Part shown: positions 29,071-37,208 of the stretch, piece by piece
Position numbering within the stretch: position 1 is the first letter of the stretch
Layout of the letters: the number at the start of each line of letters is the position of its first letter
NCBI RefSeq assembly: GCF_009901525.1
Contig: NZ_CP019288.1
Span: 868,001 to 932,000, forward strand
Direction of reading: 5' to 3'
DNA from: Kordia antarctica
Lineage (GTDB): Bacteria > Bacteroidota > Bacteroidia > Flavobacteriales > Flavobacteriaceae
DNA length: 64,000 bases
The notes under the pieces: model-generated
Told to the model about the DNA's origin: nothing
Database searches by the model: none
The model's input: only the letters and a program-made list of their open reading frames with translations
Position numbers and translations under genes: made by a program

Positions 29071-29759
29071 TTATCCCAACCAACCTTCTCTGTCCAAACT
29101 TCTGTATTGGATGACTTCCGCAATATGATCTGGTATAATGTCTTTTTGTTGCCCTAAATCAGCAATGGTTCTTGCTACTTTTAGAATTCGGTCGTACGCT
29201 CTTGCAGATAAATTTAAACGTTCCATAGCATTTTTGAGAAGATTTAATGCTTGTTTGTTCAATTTGCAATACAATCGAATTTGTTTGGTATTCATTTGCG
29301 CATTATAATGCAGAATTTCAGAATCTTTGAAACGTTCTGTTTGAATTTCCCGTGCTTTGATTACGCGTTGGCGAATAACGTCACTCGATTCACCTTTGCG
29401 TTCTTCCGAAAGTTTTTCAAAAGGAACTGGTGTGACTTCTATATGAATATCAATTCGATCTAGTAAAGGACCAGAAATTTTCCCATATAGCGATGCATTT
29501 CCATTGCCGAAGCTCCCATAGGCGAGTTTGGATCGTTGAAAAACCCGCTTGGACTTGGATTCATACTAGCCACCAACATGAAACTACTTGGATATGTCAT
29601 GGTAAATCGCGCTCTGGAAATCGTGACTTCTCGGTCTTCCAAAGGTTGTCGCATGACTTCTAAGATACTGCGTTTGAATTCTGGCAATTCATCTAAAAAT
29701 AATACACCAGGTTGCGGATAACTTCCGCCGCCAACTAATGCAACGTCTGAAGTGGTACG
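29071..29759 (-). pseudogene. yifB/comM-like Mg-chelatase-family ATPase remnant
   Basis: The C-terminal and central parts of a YifB/ComM-family AAA protein can be read in pieces. From 29759 leftwards: [17 protein letters not shown], then directly [12 protein letters not shown], where intact proteins carry about eight more residues between them (EISLAHNG-type). The frame continues through [16 protein letters not shown] to RYMGK near 29490. There one A appears to be missing from an A-run, and the frame shifts to [15 protein letters not shown], which runs on to the natural-looking C-terminus LDREGWLG at 29071. The N-terminal half is absent; similarity stops abruptly near 29760. With an internal deletion, a frameshift and a missing N-terminus, this is a broken gene. 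The family takes part in natural transformation (ComM helicase), but this copy should be inactive. Confidence 0.8.
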
Positions 29760-30188
29760 TTGCCCATTTGTAACATTAAAATAAAAGCTGAAAAACCTTC
29801 TTATTTAGTACTTCCAAGCGAACATGACAAAAGCCTCGGTGCTGAACTAAAACGCCGTCACTTAGTCCTAGAATGGACACAACAGGAAACGGCTAATTAC
29901 TTCGGAGTATTGAAAGATTTCTACCAAAACTGGGAATGGAATCAATATATTCCTCATATACGAAATAGAAAAAAGGTTGTTGAGTATTTGGGATATAACT
30001 ATTGGGATAATGGTACAACTTCTCTTTCTAATTTGATTTTATTATATCGCATTGAGCATGACTTAACCATAAGGGAATTTACATTAAAATTAAATGTTAG
30101 TACGAGGTTTATTGAGCGAGTTAAGAATATAGAAAAGAATGTGTCTTCTGAAATGAAAAATGTAATTATTGAATGCTTGACGAATTAA
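29760..30188 (+). pseudogene. 5'-truncated double helix-turn-helix (XRE-like) protein
   Basis: 142 codons that lack an ATG start; the frame begins with TTG at 29760, right where the yifB similarity stops on the other strand. The protein contains two repeats of an XRE-type helix-turn-helix pattern: LGAELKRRHLVLEWTQQETA...NWEW...VVEYLGYN, followed by LILLYRIEHDLTIREFTLKLNVS. Repeats of this style occur at the C-termini of Bacteroidetes regulators. Truncation exactly at the breakpoint suggests the N-terminal part was lost in the same deletion or insertion event. I cannot name the intact family, and expression is doubtful. Confidence 0.5.
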
Positions 30189-30390
30189 CTTTCTGTTTAA
30201 GTGATGAACTCCTCTTCTAAGGAATCTAAACCAGACACTATTACTTTGAATATCTTCAGCAGAATCATTATATCGATTCCATTCTCCTGAATCAAAATGG
30301 TATGCTACTATGATACTCCCATTTCTTTAAATCTGTATCCCAGAGCTTTTACTTCAACCCCATATTATTATACCCACATCTATTAAAAAC

Positions 30391-30430
30391 AAAATTGCTA
30401 CACTATAAATATTTATAGTGTAGCAATTTT
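30391..30430 (-). terminator. Perfect 40-bp palindrome, probable (bidirectional) terminator
   Basis: Positions 30391-30410 are the exact reverse complement of 30411-30430; the centre is CTATAAATATTTATAG. The stem begins with A-rich and ends with T-rich arms, so either transcript would carry a U-run. It lies 24 bp after the stop of the precursor gene ending at 30455. Confidence 0.75.
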
Positions 30431-30454
30431 ATTTTTCTAAATTGTACTCAATTC

Positions 30455-30613
30455 TTAACCTTGGGGTTGTCTAGGTGCTACTTTAACAGGTTTTTCAGTA
30501 GGGCATGTACATCCACTGTTAGCTAATCCACCAAAAAGTGTTTCGATCTGGTAAAACTTTAAAACCTTAGTTTTTGTGAATTTTAAAGTTTTTTCATTTT
30601 TTTTATTTTTCAT
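30455..30613 (-). CDS. GG-leader RiPP precursor peptide (52 aa)
   Basis: The frame starts at ATG 30613 and ends at TAA 30455, giving 52 residues. The leader is basic and ends in a double glycine: MKNKKNEKTLKFTKTKVLKF, then YQIETLFGG (Gly28-Gly29). The short core begins LANSGCTCPTEKPVKV and contains a Cys-Thr-Cys motif and several prolines. The leader pattern (K-rich start, alternating hydrophobics, GG) is that of the natural-product precursors found widely in Bacteroidetes. A near-consensus promoter box lies just upstream and a strong terminator just downstream. The neighbouring gene upstream on the same strand is a radical SAM/SPASM protein, a common peptide maturase. Precursor identity is well supported by form and context; the modification is not known. 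Confidence 0.72.
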   Translation of the reverse strand: MKNKKNEKTLKFTKTKVLKFYQIETLFGGLANSGCTCPTEKPVKVAPRQPQG

Positions 30614-30634
30614 AATTATAAGAATTTATTAAAA

Positions 30635-30642
30635 CAAATATA
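30635..30642 (-). promoter_or_regulatory. Bacteroidetes -7 box (TATATTTG) for the 30455-30613 precursor
   Basis: On the minus strand the sequence reads TATATTTG, an exact match to the Bacteroidetes TAnnTTTG -7 element, 22 bp before the precursor start codon. No clear -33 TTG was found at the usual spacing, so the call rests on the -7 box and its position. Confidence 0.45.
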
Positions 30643-31053
30643 GCTGTTTTTTAGAAAAAAAGCTACTAGAAAAATAGATTTGTTTGATCAAAACACTTTG
30701 TTAAAGGTTTATTTTCTTGTTATAGCATACAACAGGAAGCTCGATTATTTTCTAATTTTTACTTTTTTAGGCTCTAACTACTACTATATCTCCAATGAGG
30801 TAAAAGTTCTAAAAAAAGTAACGAAAAATATTGTCTTTATAGAACATAATATTCTGAAGGACAATGTTTTTATGTTTTGATATGAATATATTTGTCAATG
30901 TTTTTTCTTCAAAAATTGAATCACGTGAAATTCCTAAAAGATTGAAAATTTTATATCCATATATATTACTTGATGGTTCATTCTTGTATATTGACTTTTT
31001 TTATTACATCTAGCAAAGAATAATTTTTTCTATAAAATCATACAAATTCATAA
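30643..31053. other. AT-rich spacer between precursor promoter and radical SAM gene
   Basis: About 410 bp with no supported gene. One open frame on the plus strand (30680-30880) has low-complexity, Phe/Tyr/Lys/Ile-rich composition and no recognisable domain, so I regard it as chance. No repeat or RNA structure was obvious. Confidence 0.4.
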
Positions 31054-32229
31054 CTACATTCCATTAGAAAACAATATTTCACACTTAGCACAAATAGGCA
31101 TTAATTCGTTGTTATGTGTTTCTCTAAATTTATTAAACGTTTCTCCATGCCATACTTCTTTCATGGAATTTGCGTGAAGATTCCCCATTTTAAATTCAGT
31201 GAATTTTTTACATGAAACTACACTTCCCGATGGCATTACATCCATACGATTTGAAATCCCTAAACATGTAGATTTACATGAAGGCGCTTTAGATTTACCT
31301 TCGAGATATCCTTTAATTTCATGCAATTCCAAATTTGGTTGAAAACGAATTCTAATATTCCAGGTTTTATCTAAAATTCTATTAATTTGAGCAAGCAAAT
31401 CATTCAATTTGCTCATGTCTATATGAAAGTCAAATGATTCCCATGTTTTTCTTTTTATGCGTGATTTTTCAAGCCATGAATAATTTTCATCATAATAGTC
31501 GGTCATAATTTGCGCTTCATCTTCTGGAATATACCACGGAAAGTTAAAGTATAAGGTATCAACTCCTTTTTCCTCAAAATACTCACAGCATTCATATAAA
31601 TGCGGAATTAAATCTTCACTAAATACCGCTGCAATAGAAATGTGTCCTTTGTAAACATCTTTTTTTTGTAAGTCGATCAAATGATCGACATTGTCCATTA
31701 TCTTTTTAAAAGTACCTTTTCCTCTTAATTTATCGTGCTGTGCTTCTAATCCTTCTACACTAACCAAAGTGGTGAGTTTATCAGATATTTTTATCAACGA
31801 ATCTATTTTTCGTTTGATGGATAGTCCATTCGTGCAAACTACTGTATCTCTAGGATCGTTTGCTAATAGTTCCACCAACTCATTCCAATAGGTATAAATC
31901 ATTGGTTCACCGCCCCATAAATAGAAATGTGATTTTGTATGCCGTGTTTCTTCAAATAGTTTTTTGACAATATTAATGTCTAAATCTCCTTGAACTTTTA
32001 CTTCGCTTTTGTCTAATTGTCTATGAAAACCTTCATCGTTCCATTGAAAACAATGTGTGCAACGCAAATCACATCTATTGGTTAGTTTTAAACCTATTTC
32101 ACGTGGAACTTCGGTCGCAAACGTAGGATCTTTTAGTCGTTCCGTATAGCATTTTCGAGTGAAATCAATTTTCTCTTTAAATCGCTGTAATGATTCATTT
32201 GTATATGGTTTCGTGCTTTTTGGTTGCAT
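31054..32229 (-). CDS. Radical SAM/SPASM-domain protein, probable peptide maturase
   Basis: 391 residues. The radical SAM cluster motif is CDLRCTHC, with C53, C57 and C60 as CX3CX2C. YLWGGEPM follows near residue 103, the usual GGEP motif that contacts SAM. The C-terminus has a SPASM-like cysteine set: CKSTCLG, then MPSGSVVSCKKF, then CAKC near the end, which would hold one or two auxiliary Fe-S clusters. SPASM proteins typically modify ribosomal peptides (thioether or C-C links, epimerisation) or act as anaerobic sulfatase-type activators. It lies between a small carrier protein upstream (97-bp gap) and a GG-leader precursor downstream, supporting peptide modification. There is no obvious N-terminal PqqD-like recognition domain. 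The substrate is inferred from neighbourhood only. Confidence 0.88.
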   Translation of the reverse strand: MQPKSTKPYTNESLQRFKEKIDFTRKCYTERLKDPTFATEVPREIGLKLTNRCDLRCTHCFQWNDEGFHRQLDKSEVKVQGDLDINIVKKLFEETRHTKSHFYLWGGEPMIYTYWNELVELLANDPRDTVVCTNGLSIKRKIDSLIKISDKLTTLVSVEGLEAQHDKLRGKGTFKKIMDNVDHLIDLQKKDVYKGHISIAAVFSEDLIPHLYECCEYFEEKGVDTLYFNFPWYIPEDEAQIMTDYYDENYSWLEKSRIKRKTWESFDFHIDMSKLNDLLAQINRILDKTWNIRIRFQPNLELHEIKGYLEGKSKAPSCKSTCLGISNRMDVMPSGSVVSCKKFTEFKMGNLHANSMKEVWHGETFNKFRETHNNELMPICAKCEILFSNGM

Positions 32230-32326
32230 GCTATGTAGTGTTTATCTAATAAATTTGTTATGTGGTTAGAAAACATGGAGTTTCACTTTTAATGGCAATA
32301 ATTCGCTTCTTTGTTTATAGTCACTT

Positions 32327-32566
32327 TTATGATTGCTCGCGCTCAATAAATTCTTTTATTGATTTATACGTAAAGAATGTTTTTACATCAACCTCTTCTA
32401 AATTAACTTCAACATCAAAAACATTTTCAATTTCTAACATCAAATAGATCATATTGAGTGATGTTATTTCAAAATAGGAAATAAGATCAACATCTTCCGG
32501 AATATTTTCTGGAGTAATGGTATTTTCTAAAATTTCGGAGAGGATGATTGCAAATTTTTCTTTCAT
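32327..32566 (-). CDS. Small acyl carrier protein-like protein
   Basis: 79 residues, the normal size of a discrete acyl or peptidyl carrier protein. Predicted helices surround TSLNMIYLMLEIE, where Ser36 occupies the position that receives 4'-phosphopantetheine. The classic Asp before this Ser (DSL) is Thr here, which is uncommon. The second half (VFDVEV, FFTYKSIKEFIE) matches the ACP helix III-IV pattern. It precedes the radical SAM gene on the same strand, so it may carry an acyl or aminoacyl group that the enzyme acts on or that is attached to the peptide. A phosphopantetheinyl transferase is not present in this window. Carrier-protein assignment is good; the cargo is unknown. Confidence 0.75.
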   Translation of the reverse strand: MKEKFAIILSEILENTITPENIPEDVDLISYFEITSLNMIYLMLEIENVFDVEVNLEEVDVKTFFTYKSIKEFIEREQS

Positions 32567-32736
32567 GTGTTTGTATCTAATTTTTAGAATTTAATTAATG
32601 TATGATTCGATCACAATTTTTTTGAGTAAGACTTTCTTCAATTCTTTCTACATAAATTAATATCTATATTGGAGAATTGGGATTGATATATTGCTCAAAA
32701 TCCTACTTTAAAAACTAAAATAAGGGGCGTTTGTTA

Positions 32737-33081
32737 TTAATTTGATGTATTCTTGGGTCTAATTGCTTCAATAGTTTTATCGCCGTCTTTATCAAATTTG
32801 TGATATTCTTCTACGTATAAATTGTCATAGAATAAGCAATATGCCAATTCTCCATTTTTGTGAAAGAATGTAATAATTTGATCTGTGAAACATTGTTCGC
32901 CTTTTACCAGATAATTTATTTTGTATTTTACGAAAAATATACTTCCTGTTTTGAAGTATTCACGCTCTATTTCTTCATTGCTTTGATAAATTGCATCTTC
33001 ATCATGAATACGCATTTTAAAAACTTTTTCAAATTGAGCTTTCAGTTTTTCTTCGCAAGAATCTATTTGTACGATTTTCAT
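32737..33081 (-). CDS. Hypothetical protein, 114 aa
   Basis: I do not recognise this protein. It has 114 residues, no signal peptide or membrane segment, and a highly charged sequence (EEIEREYFKTG, FDKDGDKTIEAIRP). Alternating beta-like segments (GSIFFVKYKINYLV, ELAYCLFYDNLYVEEYHKF) suggest a small alpha+beta fold. It lies on the same strand as the glycosyltransferases upstream (142-bp gap) and the carrier protein downstream (170-bp gap), so it probably belongs to the peptide locus, perhaps as an accessory or immunity protein. That role is a guess from position only. Confidence 0.5.
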   Translation of the reverse strand: MKIVQIDSCEEKLKAQFEKVFKMRIHDEDAIYQSNEEIEREYFKTGSIFFVKYKINYLVKGEQCFTDQIITFFHKNGELAYCLFYDNLYVEEYHKFDKDGDKTIEAIRPKNTSN

Positions 33082-33223
33082 TTTATTTTATCAATGGATT
33101 ATAGTATTCTACTAAATTATAATTTTTGAGTATATCGATAGTAAATATAGCTTTTTTTTGTGTTATTTTATTATTGAAGAAAAGAAATCTAGATTGATTT
33201 TTGTTACGCAATATGGTTTTAAA

Positions 33224-34009
33224 TCACAATGCCTCTATATCTTCTTCGTAAGTTCCTAAAAAGTCTCCAATTAAATAGTTTGCAAGCGCTTTTTTAAAGT
33301 TTAAATCTTCATTTGTAGCTTTGTCTTCTTTTATTAAATATCGTTTGTTATCGGAATGACTTAGGTGAATACAATTCCCTTTTTTCACTCTTTTAATTCC
33401 ATAATATTCTAATCTATACACCAAATCTACGTCTTCCCAACCCCAACCTACTAAGTCAGTATTCATGCCTCCTATTTTGACAAAATTAGATTTTGATAAG
33501 ATAACCAAGCCTGGACAACTTCTTGCATTTTCAGATAAAAACATTCGGTTCGTTTCCACTAAAACTTCATTCCCTTTTTGGTTTTTAAAACCAATATAGT
33601 ATGCAATTTCTTTTATTTCGCCTTGTATTCTTTTCTTACTACTCCTGTTACTTTCTGTTGTTTTTAGTAGCGTTAAGAATGAATTTTCATCTTTCAAGGC
33701 AGCAGTAATTTCATCGATGGAATCACTAATTACAATATCACAATCTAAAATAAATAGTGTTTCATTTTTAGCATTGTATGCTCCAATATTTAATGCTTTT
33801 GATCTATTGAATACATCACTTTCTATATGTATTAATTTAATATTAGTCAGTGCTGATGCATTTACAATTTGAGTAACCTCAGCAATATTTCCACCAAAAT
33901 TGACAATAATGATTTCTATATGATCAAAATTGAATTTAGTATAATTTTTTTCTAAACTATCTGCCAAGTCAGGTCTGTTGCTCCAAGGGATTATGATACT
34001 TACATTCAT
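33224..34009 (-). CDS. Family 2 glycosyltransferase with galactosyltransferase-like C-terminal motif
   Basis: 261 residues. The start MNVSIIIPWSNRPDLADSL is the nucleotide-sugar-binding strand and loop of GT2 enzymes. LFILDCDIVIS near residue 88 supplies the DxD-type metal site. MNTDLVGWGWEDVDLVYRLE near 180-200 matches the G-W-G-x-E-D-x-D-L acceptor/catalytic motif of galactosyltransferase-like (Glyco_transf_7C) and polypeptide-glycosylating GT-A enzymes. Its start overlaps the stop of the preceding GT4 gene by 4 bp, indicating translational coupling. The pair follows a Cys-rich precursor gene on the same strand. GT2 enzymes glycosylate Cys or Ser in glycocins, so peptide glycosylation is a reasonable inference. 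Donor sugar unknown; the heptose nucleotide made by neighbouring genes is a candidate. Confidence 0.82.
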   Translation of the reverse strand: MNVSIIIPWSNRPDLADSLEKNYTKFNFDHIEIIIVNFGGNIAEVTQIVNASALTNIKLIHIESDVFNRSKALNIGAYNAKNETLFILDCDIVISDSIDEITAALKDENSFLTLLKTTESNRSSKKRIQGEIKEIAYYIGFKNQKGNEVLVETNRMFLSENARSCPGLVILSKSNFVKIGGMNTDLVGWGWEDVDLVYRLEYYGIKRVKKGNCIHLSHSDNKRYLIKEDKATNEDLNFKKALANYLIGDFLGTYEEDIEAL

Positions 34010-35478
34010 GGTGTTTTTTGTTGAGAAACTACTAAAGCTCCGATTGAAATTAAATTAAATAGTATGCTATTATCTAATGTAAAGGATAATTCCTCTTTTA
34101 ATTGATTATAGTTTGTGGTGGTTTCGCAAGCTTTTAAGATTTCTTCCGTTTGTGGATTGAATGGAATTTTTGCAGGCCACGTTGGATCTTCAAATATAAT
34201 TTGCGCTTCTAAAATACTAAATTTACTGAAAGTTCTCAAAAAAAGTGTGCTTGAAAATTCTATGTTTTCAATGGAAGTATTGCAATATAGCTGCGCTACT
34301 TTTTTATAATAATTCCAGGAAGGTTTTACTGTTGGCAAATACTCGTTTTCTTTATATGTTAAGAAATCTAAATTACCTGTCATACTAATTGTAGACATTT
34401 TAGTGTTTGTAGAAATATTGACTATTTCAACTAAATTCTGAGCACAGTTTTTAAAAGAATAGTGTTCTTCAATTCTTTCTAAGCAATTGTTGGTTATTTT
34501 TTCTTTTAAAGCTGAATCACCATAGAGTTTTTTTATAAATTCTACTCCTTTGTAATATGCTGATCGTATTCCCGATTCAGTACTCCATGTATCTAATAAG
34601 AAACCAGTTTTTTGATGTACAATCGAATCTTTTAAACCTCCATACGCAGTTCCTATAACCGGCGTCCCACATTTCATAGCTTCAATTGGTGCATACCCAA
34701 AGTTTTCATCTAGAGAGTTTGTGGGATGTATTAAAAAATCGAATGCTCCATAACACATTGTTAATTCATCATTACTAAGATTTGATTGAAATTGAAGTAT
34801 GTTTTCGCTTAGTTGATATGAATCTATGAGCTCATTTATATACGTGTGATATTCGTTTTCTGTTTTTTGCCAATTTAAAATTGGATAATCTACCCAATAG
34901 TCTCCAATTACAATAAGTTTTACATCTTTTGTAACTTCATTTTTCACTTTGTTCAATATGTGAATTGCATGATGTAGATTTTTTTGAGGCAAAATCCGAG
35001 CTACATATCCTAATAATAGTGTATTCTCATTGATATTAAATACAGATTTACACTCATTTTTAGAATAGTTCAGTTCTATATCTTTACTGATTGGTAACCT
35101 AAGCAAATGAATATTTGGAGGCATTACAAACACCTCTTTTAAGATTGCTATATCACTTGTACAATTGACAATGAAAGAGTCGTGTGCGCTTACTTTTTCA
35201 GCATTGTTAACCAAGAATTTATAATTCAAAACAGCACCGCCATGTAAGCAAAATATAACTGGTGTTTTGATTTTGTCTTTGTGTTCCCAAACTAGGTTTC
35301 CAAAGAAATTAAGAACTATATCAAAACTGTCTAGTTTTTCAAAGAATTCTTCTTCACTATGAATTAAAATTATTTCGCACGTATTTTTTAAACTTTCTAT
35401 GTAAAAGCTTTTAGTTCTTTCTAAACTAATCCATCCTTTTAAACCAACACATAAGAAGCCTATTTTTTTTAATGTCAT
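34006..35478 (-). CDS. Family 4 glycosyltransferase with extra C-terminal winged-helix-like domain
   Basis: 490 residues. Residues about 120-375 form a GT-B fold of the GT4 type: LLGYVARILPQKNLHHAI near 160, then HPTNSLDENFGYAPIEAMKCGTPVIG near 250-275, where the E...P..E motif binds the donor phosphate. Ordinary GT4 enzymes end near 370-400 residues; this one has about 110 more. The tail (from MSTISMTGNLDF) ends with FNPQTEEILKACETTTNYNQ and a helix-strand segment (FNLISIGALVVSQ). That pattern resembles PqqD/RRE-type leader-binding or small winged-helix domains, but I am not certain. It lies 5 bp after the 540-residue unknown gene. If the tail binds a leader, the enzyme would glycosylate the nearby precursor. 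Confidence 0.83.
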   Translation of the reverse strand: MTLKKIGFLCVGLKGWISLERTKSFYIESLKNTCEIILIHSEEEFFEKLDSFDIVLNFFGNLVWEHKDKIKTPVIFCLHGGAVLNYKFLVNNAEKVSAHDSFIVNCTSDIAILKEVFVMPPNIHLLRLPISKDIELNYSKNECKSVFNINENTLLLGYVARILPQKNLHHAIHILNKVKNEVTKDVKLIVIGDYWVDYPILNWQKTENEYHTYINELIDSYQLSENILQFQSNLSNDELTMCYGAFDFLIHPTNSLDENFGYAPIEAMKCGTPVIGTAYGGLKDSIVHQKTGFLLDTWSTESGIRSAYYKGVEFIKKLYGDSALKEKITNNCLERIEEHYSFKNCAQNLVEIVNISTNTKMSTISMTGNLDFLTYKENEYLPTVKPSWNYYKKVAQLYCNTSIENIEFSSTLFLRTFSKFSILEAQIIFEDPTWPAKIPFNPQTEEILKACETTTNYNQLKEELSFTLDNSILFNLISIGALVVSQQKTP

Positions 35479-35483
35479 AGCTT

Positions 35484-37106
35484 TTACACTTCTAATTTTT
35501 GCATTTTGTTGGATATTTTTTCTTCACTATGATCTATCAGTTTTATAAAATCTTCTATAATTTTATTGGTAGAAACCTCTTTAGCATACGTCATATATAA
35601 ACGTCCACAATTGTACCAAGTTTTATCTATTGAGACTTCTAATTCTGGCACATTTGCTTTAATGTGTTGATGTATTTCTTCTAAGCCTGAAAACAAATCT
35701 TTGTATACAACATCTTCTATGTGTAGTTCCACACCAATTGAATCATTAAGTGTGTATTGCACTATTTCAAAATGAACAGAACGCGGCCATTTGTTAGGAT
35801 GATATCTTCTAAAATGTTCAAAACCACCTTTTAATTCTATCCTACTTTCTTTTAAAATTTCATTTTCCAATACTTCATTTAGTCTTGGTAAAACGTTGTA
35901 ATCTTTTACGGAGAATAAGAAGTATTCTTTGTAATGTTGTTCAGCTACATCTTGGGAAATCGATGCTGGAGTTGAATCTTCAATCGCATCTAAATCAACC
36001 GTATATAGTTTTAGTTTTTCATTGATATTAAAATCAGCATTCAAATTTAGATTTTCATCTATATTGTTTGAAATTTCTAGCAATAGCAATGATGCTCTTC
36101 TGTAATGTCCTAATGAAAGGAAACTTTCTAAAAAGCTAATCGCGTCTAATCCGAAGTGATATAAAAACCGATTTGCAGTATTAACCGCTTTGATCATTAA
36201 ATTATAATGAACCATATCTATTTTGAATCCATTCAGCATTCCAAAACAAGCATTTTCAATAGCATGTCCTAAATAATATACATGATTTTCAAAATAGCTA
36301 AGAATCACCATTTTGTCTCTTATAGATGTTAGTAAGGTAAGATCGCCATCTTCATTGAGTATTTGCTCAAAGATTAGTTGTATTAATCCGACCATTTCTG
36401 TTTGACCATCTAAAAAGCGTTGCGCATCTGGTTTGTATTTCTCTAGTTGAGCTACTTTAGCTGTAATAGCGCATAATCCTTCAGACAAGTGAAATTTACG
36501 ACATACTTCAAATCCTCCGTAATCATGAGCATCAATTGCTCTATGTATTAATGCTTCTAAATCATGAGAAATTCCGTTCAGATAAAACGTGTTATTTAAA
36601 TCGTTTTTTTCATAATTGTTTGCAAATGCAAAAAGCAAATGTCCTAACTCTTCTCCTTTATTTTTATTGATCCAAACACTGTTGAATGCTAAGTCTTTTA
36701 AGGAATGATTTTTAACTTTAACTGCATTAAAGTCAACGCCAGCCATACTTGTATATGCCAAAGATTGCCAAGGATGAAAATCGCCTTCAGGATCGCATTG
36801 TTTTATATAAGGTTCATTGTTTTTGTAGAAGATAAAATCTTCCATTTTTTCAATAATCGGTGCGCCTTCGTACATGAAATTTCCCCAACCACAAATAAGG
36901 TGTGACAAGTTGGGCAAACTATTTCTTTCGACTATGGTATTGACATTATTTTTTAATAAGATATTTACTTTTTTATCTACTTCTTCAAGCAAGTTAACAT
37001 CTAATTTTTGTGGAGTTTCTTTTATAGTAGATTTTAATTTTTTTAGTGCTTCTTTTTCTAAATCGGAAAGCGCTATTGGAAACCATATTTTTTCCCTTTT
37101 TTTCAT
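35484..37106 (-). CDS. Uncharacterised 540-aa protein next to RiPP precursor
   Basis: I do not recognise this family. It has 540 residues, no signal peptide and no membrane segment, so it is probably cytosolic. The N-terminal half is mostly helical with several aromatic/His-rich patches (HLICGWGNFMYEGAP near 88, DFHPWQSLAYTSMAG near 128, HAIENACFGM near 280) that could line an active site. The last 110 residues (from GGFEHFRRYHPNKWPRSVHF) look like a separate alpha/beta domain. It begins 102 bp after a Cys-rich precursor gene, beyond a terminator, and is followed 5 bp later by a GT4 gene. Position immediately after the precursor makes it a candidate new maturation enzyme, or an immunity or leader-handling protein. 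No catalytic role can be claimed from sequence alone. Confidence 0.6.
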   Translation of the reverse strand: MKKREKIWFPIALSDLEKEALKKLKSTIKETPQKLDVNLLEEVDKKVNILLKNNVNTIVERNSLPNLSHLICGWGNFMYEGAPIIEKMEDFIFYKNNEPYIKQCDPEGDFHPWQSLAYTSMAGVDFNAVKVKNHSLKDLAFNSVWINKNKGEELGHLLFAFANNYEKNDLNNTFYLNGISHDLEALIHRAIDAHDYGGFEVCRKFHLSEGLCAITAKVAQLEKYKPDAQRFLDGQTEMVGLIQLIFEQILNEDGDLTLLTSIRDKMVILSYFENHVYYLGHAIENACFGMLNGFKIDMVHYNLMIKAVNTANRFLYHFGLDAISFLESFLSLGHYRRASLLLLEISNNIDENLNLNADFNINEKLKLYTVDLDAIEDSTPASISQDVAEQHYKEYFLFSVKDYNVLPRLNEVLENEILKESRIELKGGFEHFRRYHPNKWPRSVHFEIVQYTLNDSIGVELHIEDVVYKDLFSGLEEIHQHIKANVPELEVSIDKTWYNCGRLYMTYAKEVSTNKIIEDFIKLIDHSEEKISNKMQKLEV

Positions 37107-37121
37107 TGTAGAAATTCTTTA

Positions 37122-37156
37122 AATAAAAAAAAGCGAATGTTAAAAATACATTCGCT
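37122..37156 (-). terminator. Intrinsic terminator after the Cys-rich precursor
   Basis: On the minus strand a 9-bp perfect stem AGCGAATGT/ACATTCGCT with a 7-nt loop is followed by a run of eight T. It lies between the precursor stop (37209) and the start of the 540-residue protein (37106), so it should partly uncouple precursor expression from that of the maturation genes. Confidence 0.85.
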
Positions 37157-37208
37157 GATTAATTAAACTAATAATTTTTAGTTTTTTCAAGCTTTAAGTT
37201 CAGAACTA

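Noticed and set aside
30200-30345. Minus-strand frame reading SIIVAYHFDSGEWNRYNDSA and onward
   Set aside because: It looks protein-like for about 45 codons, but has no start and stop codons lie just upstream; at most a remnant of an unknown gene.
30680-30880. Plus-strand open frame of 66 codons in the spacer before the radical SAM gene
   Set aside because: Low-complexity Lys/Ile/Phe/Tyr composition, no start signal and no recognisable domain.
32327-32566. Treating the carrier protein as the housekeeping fatty-acid ACP
   Set aside because: It lacks the DSL motif (TSL instead) and is not beside fatty-acid synthesis genes.
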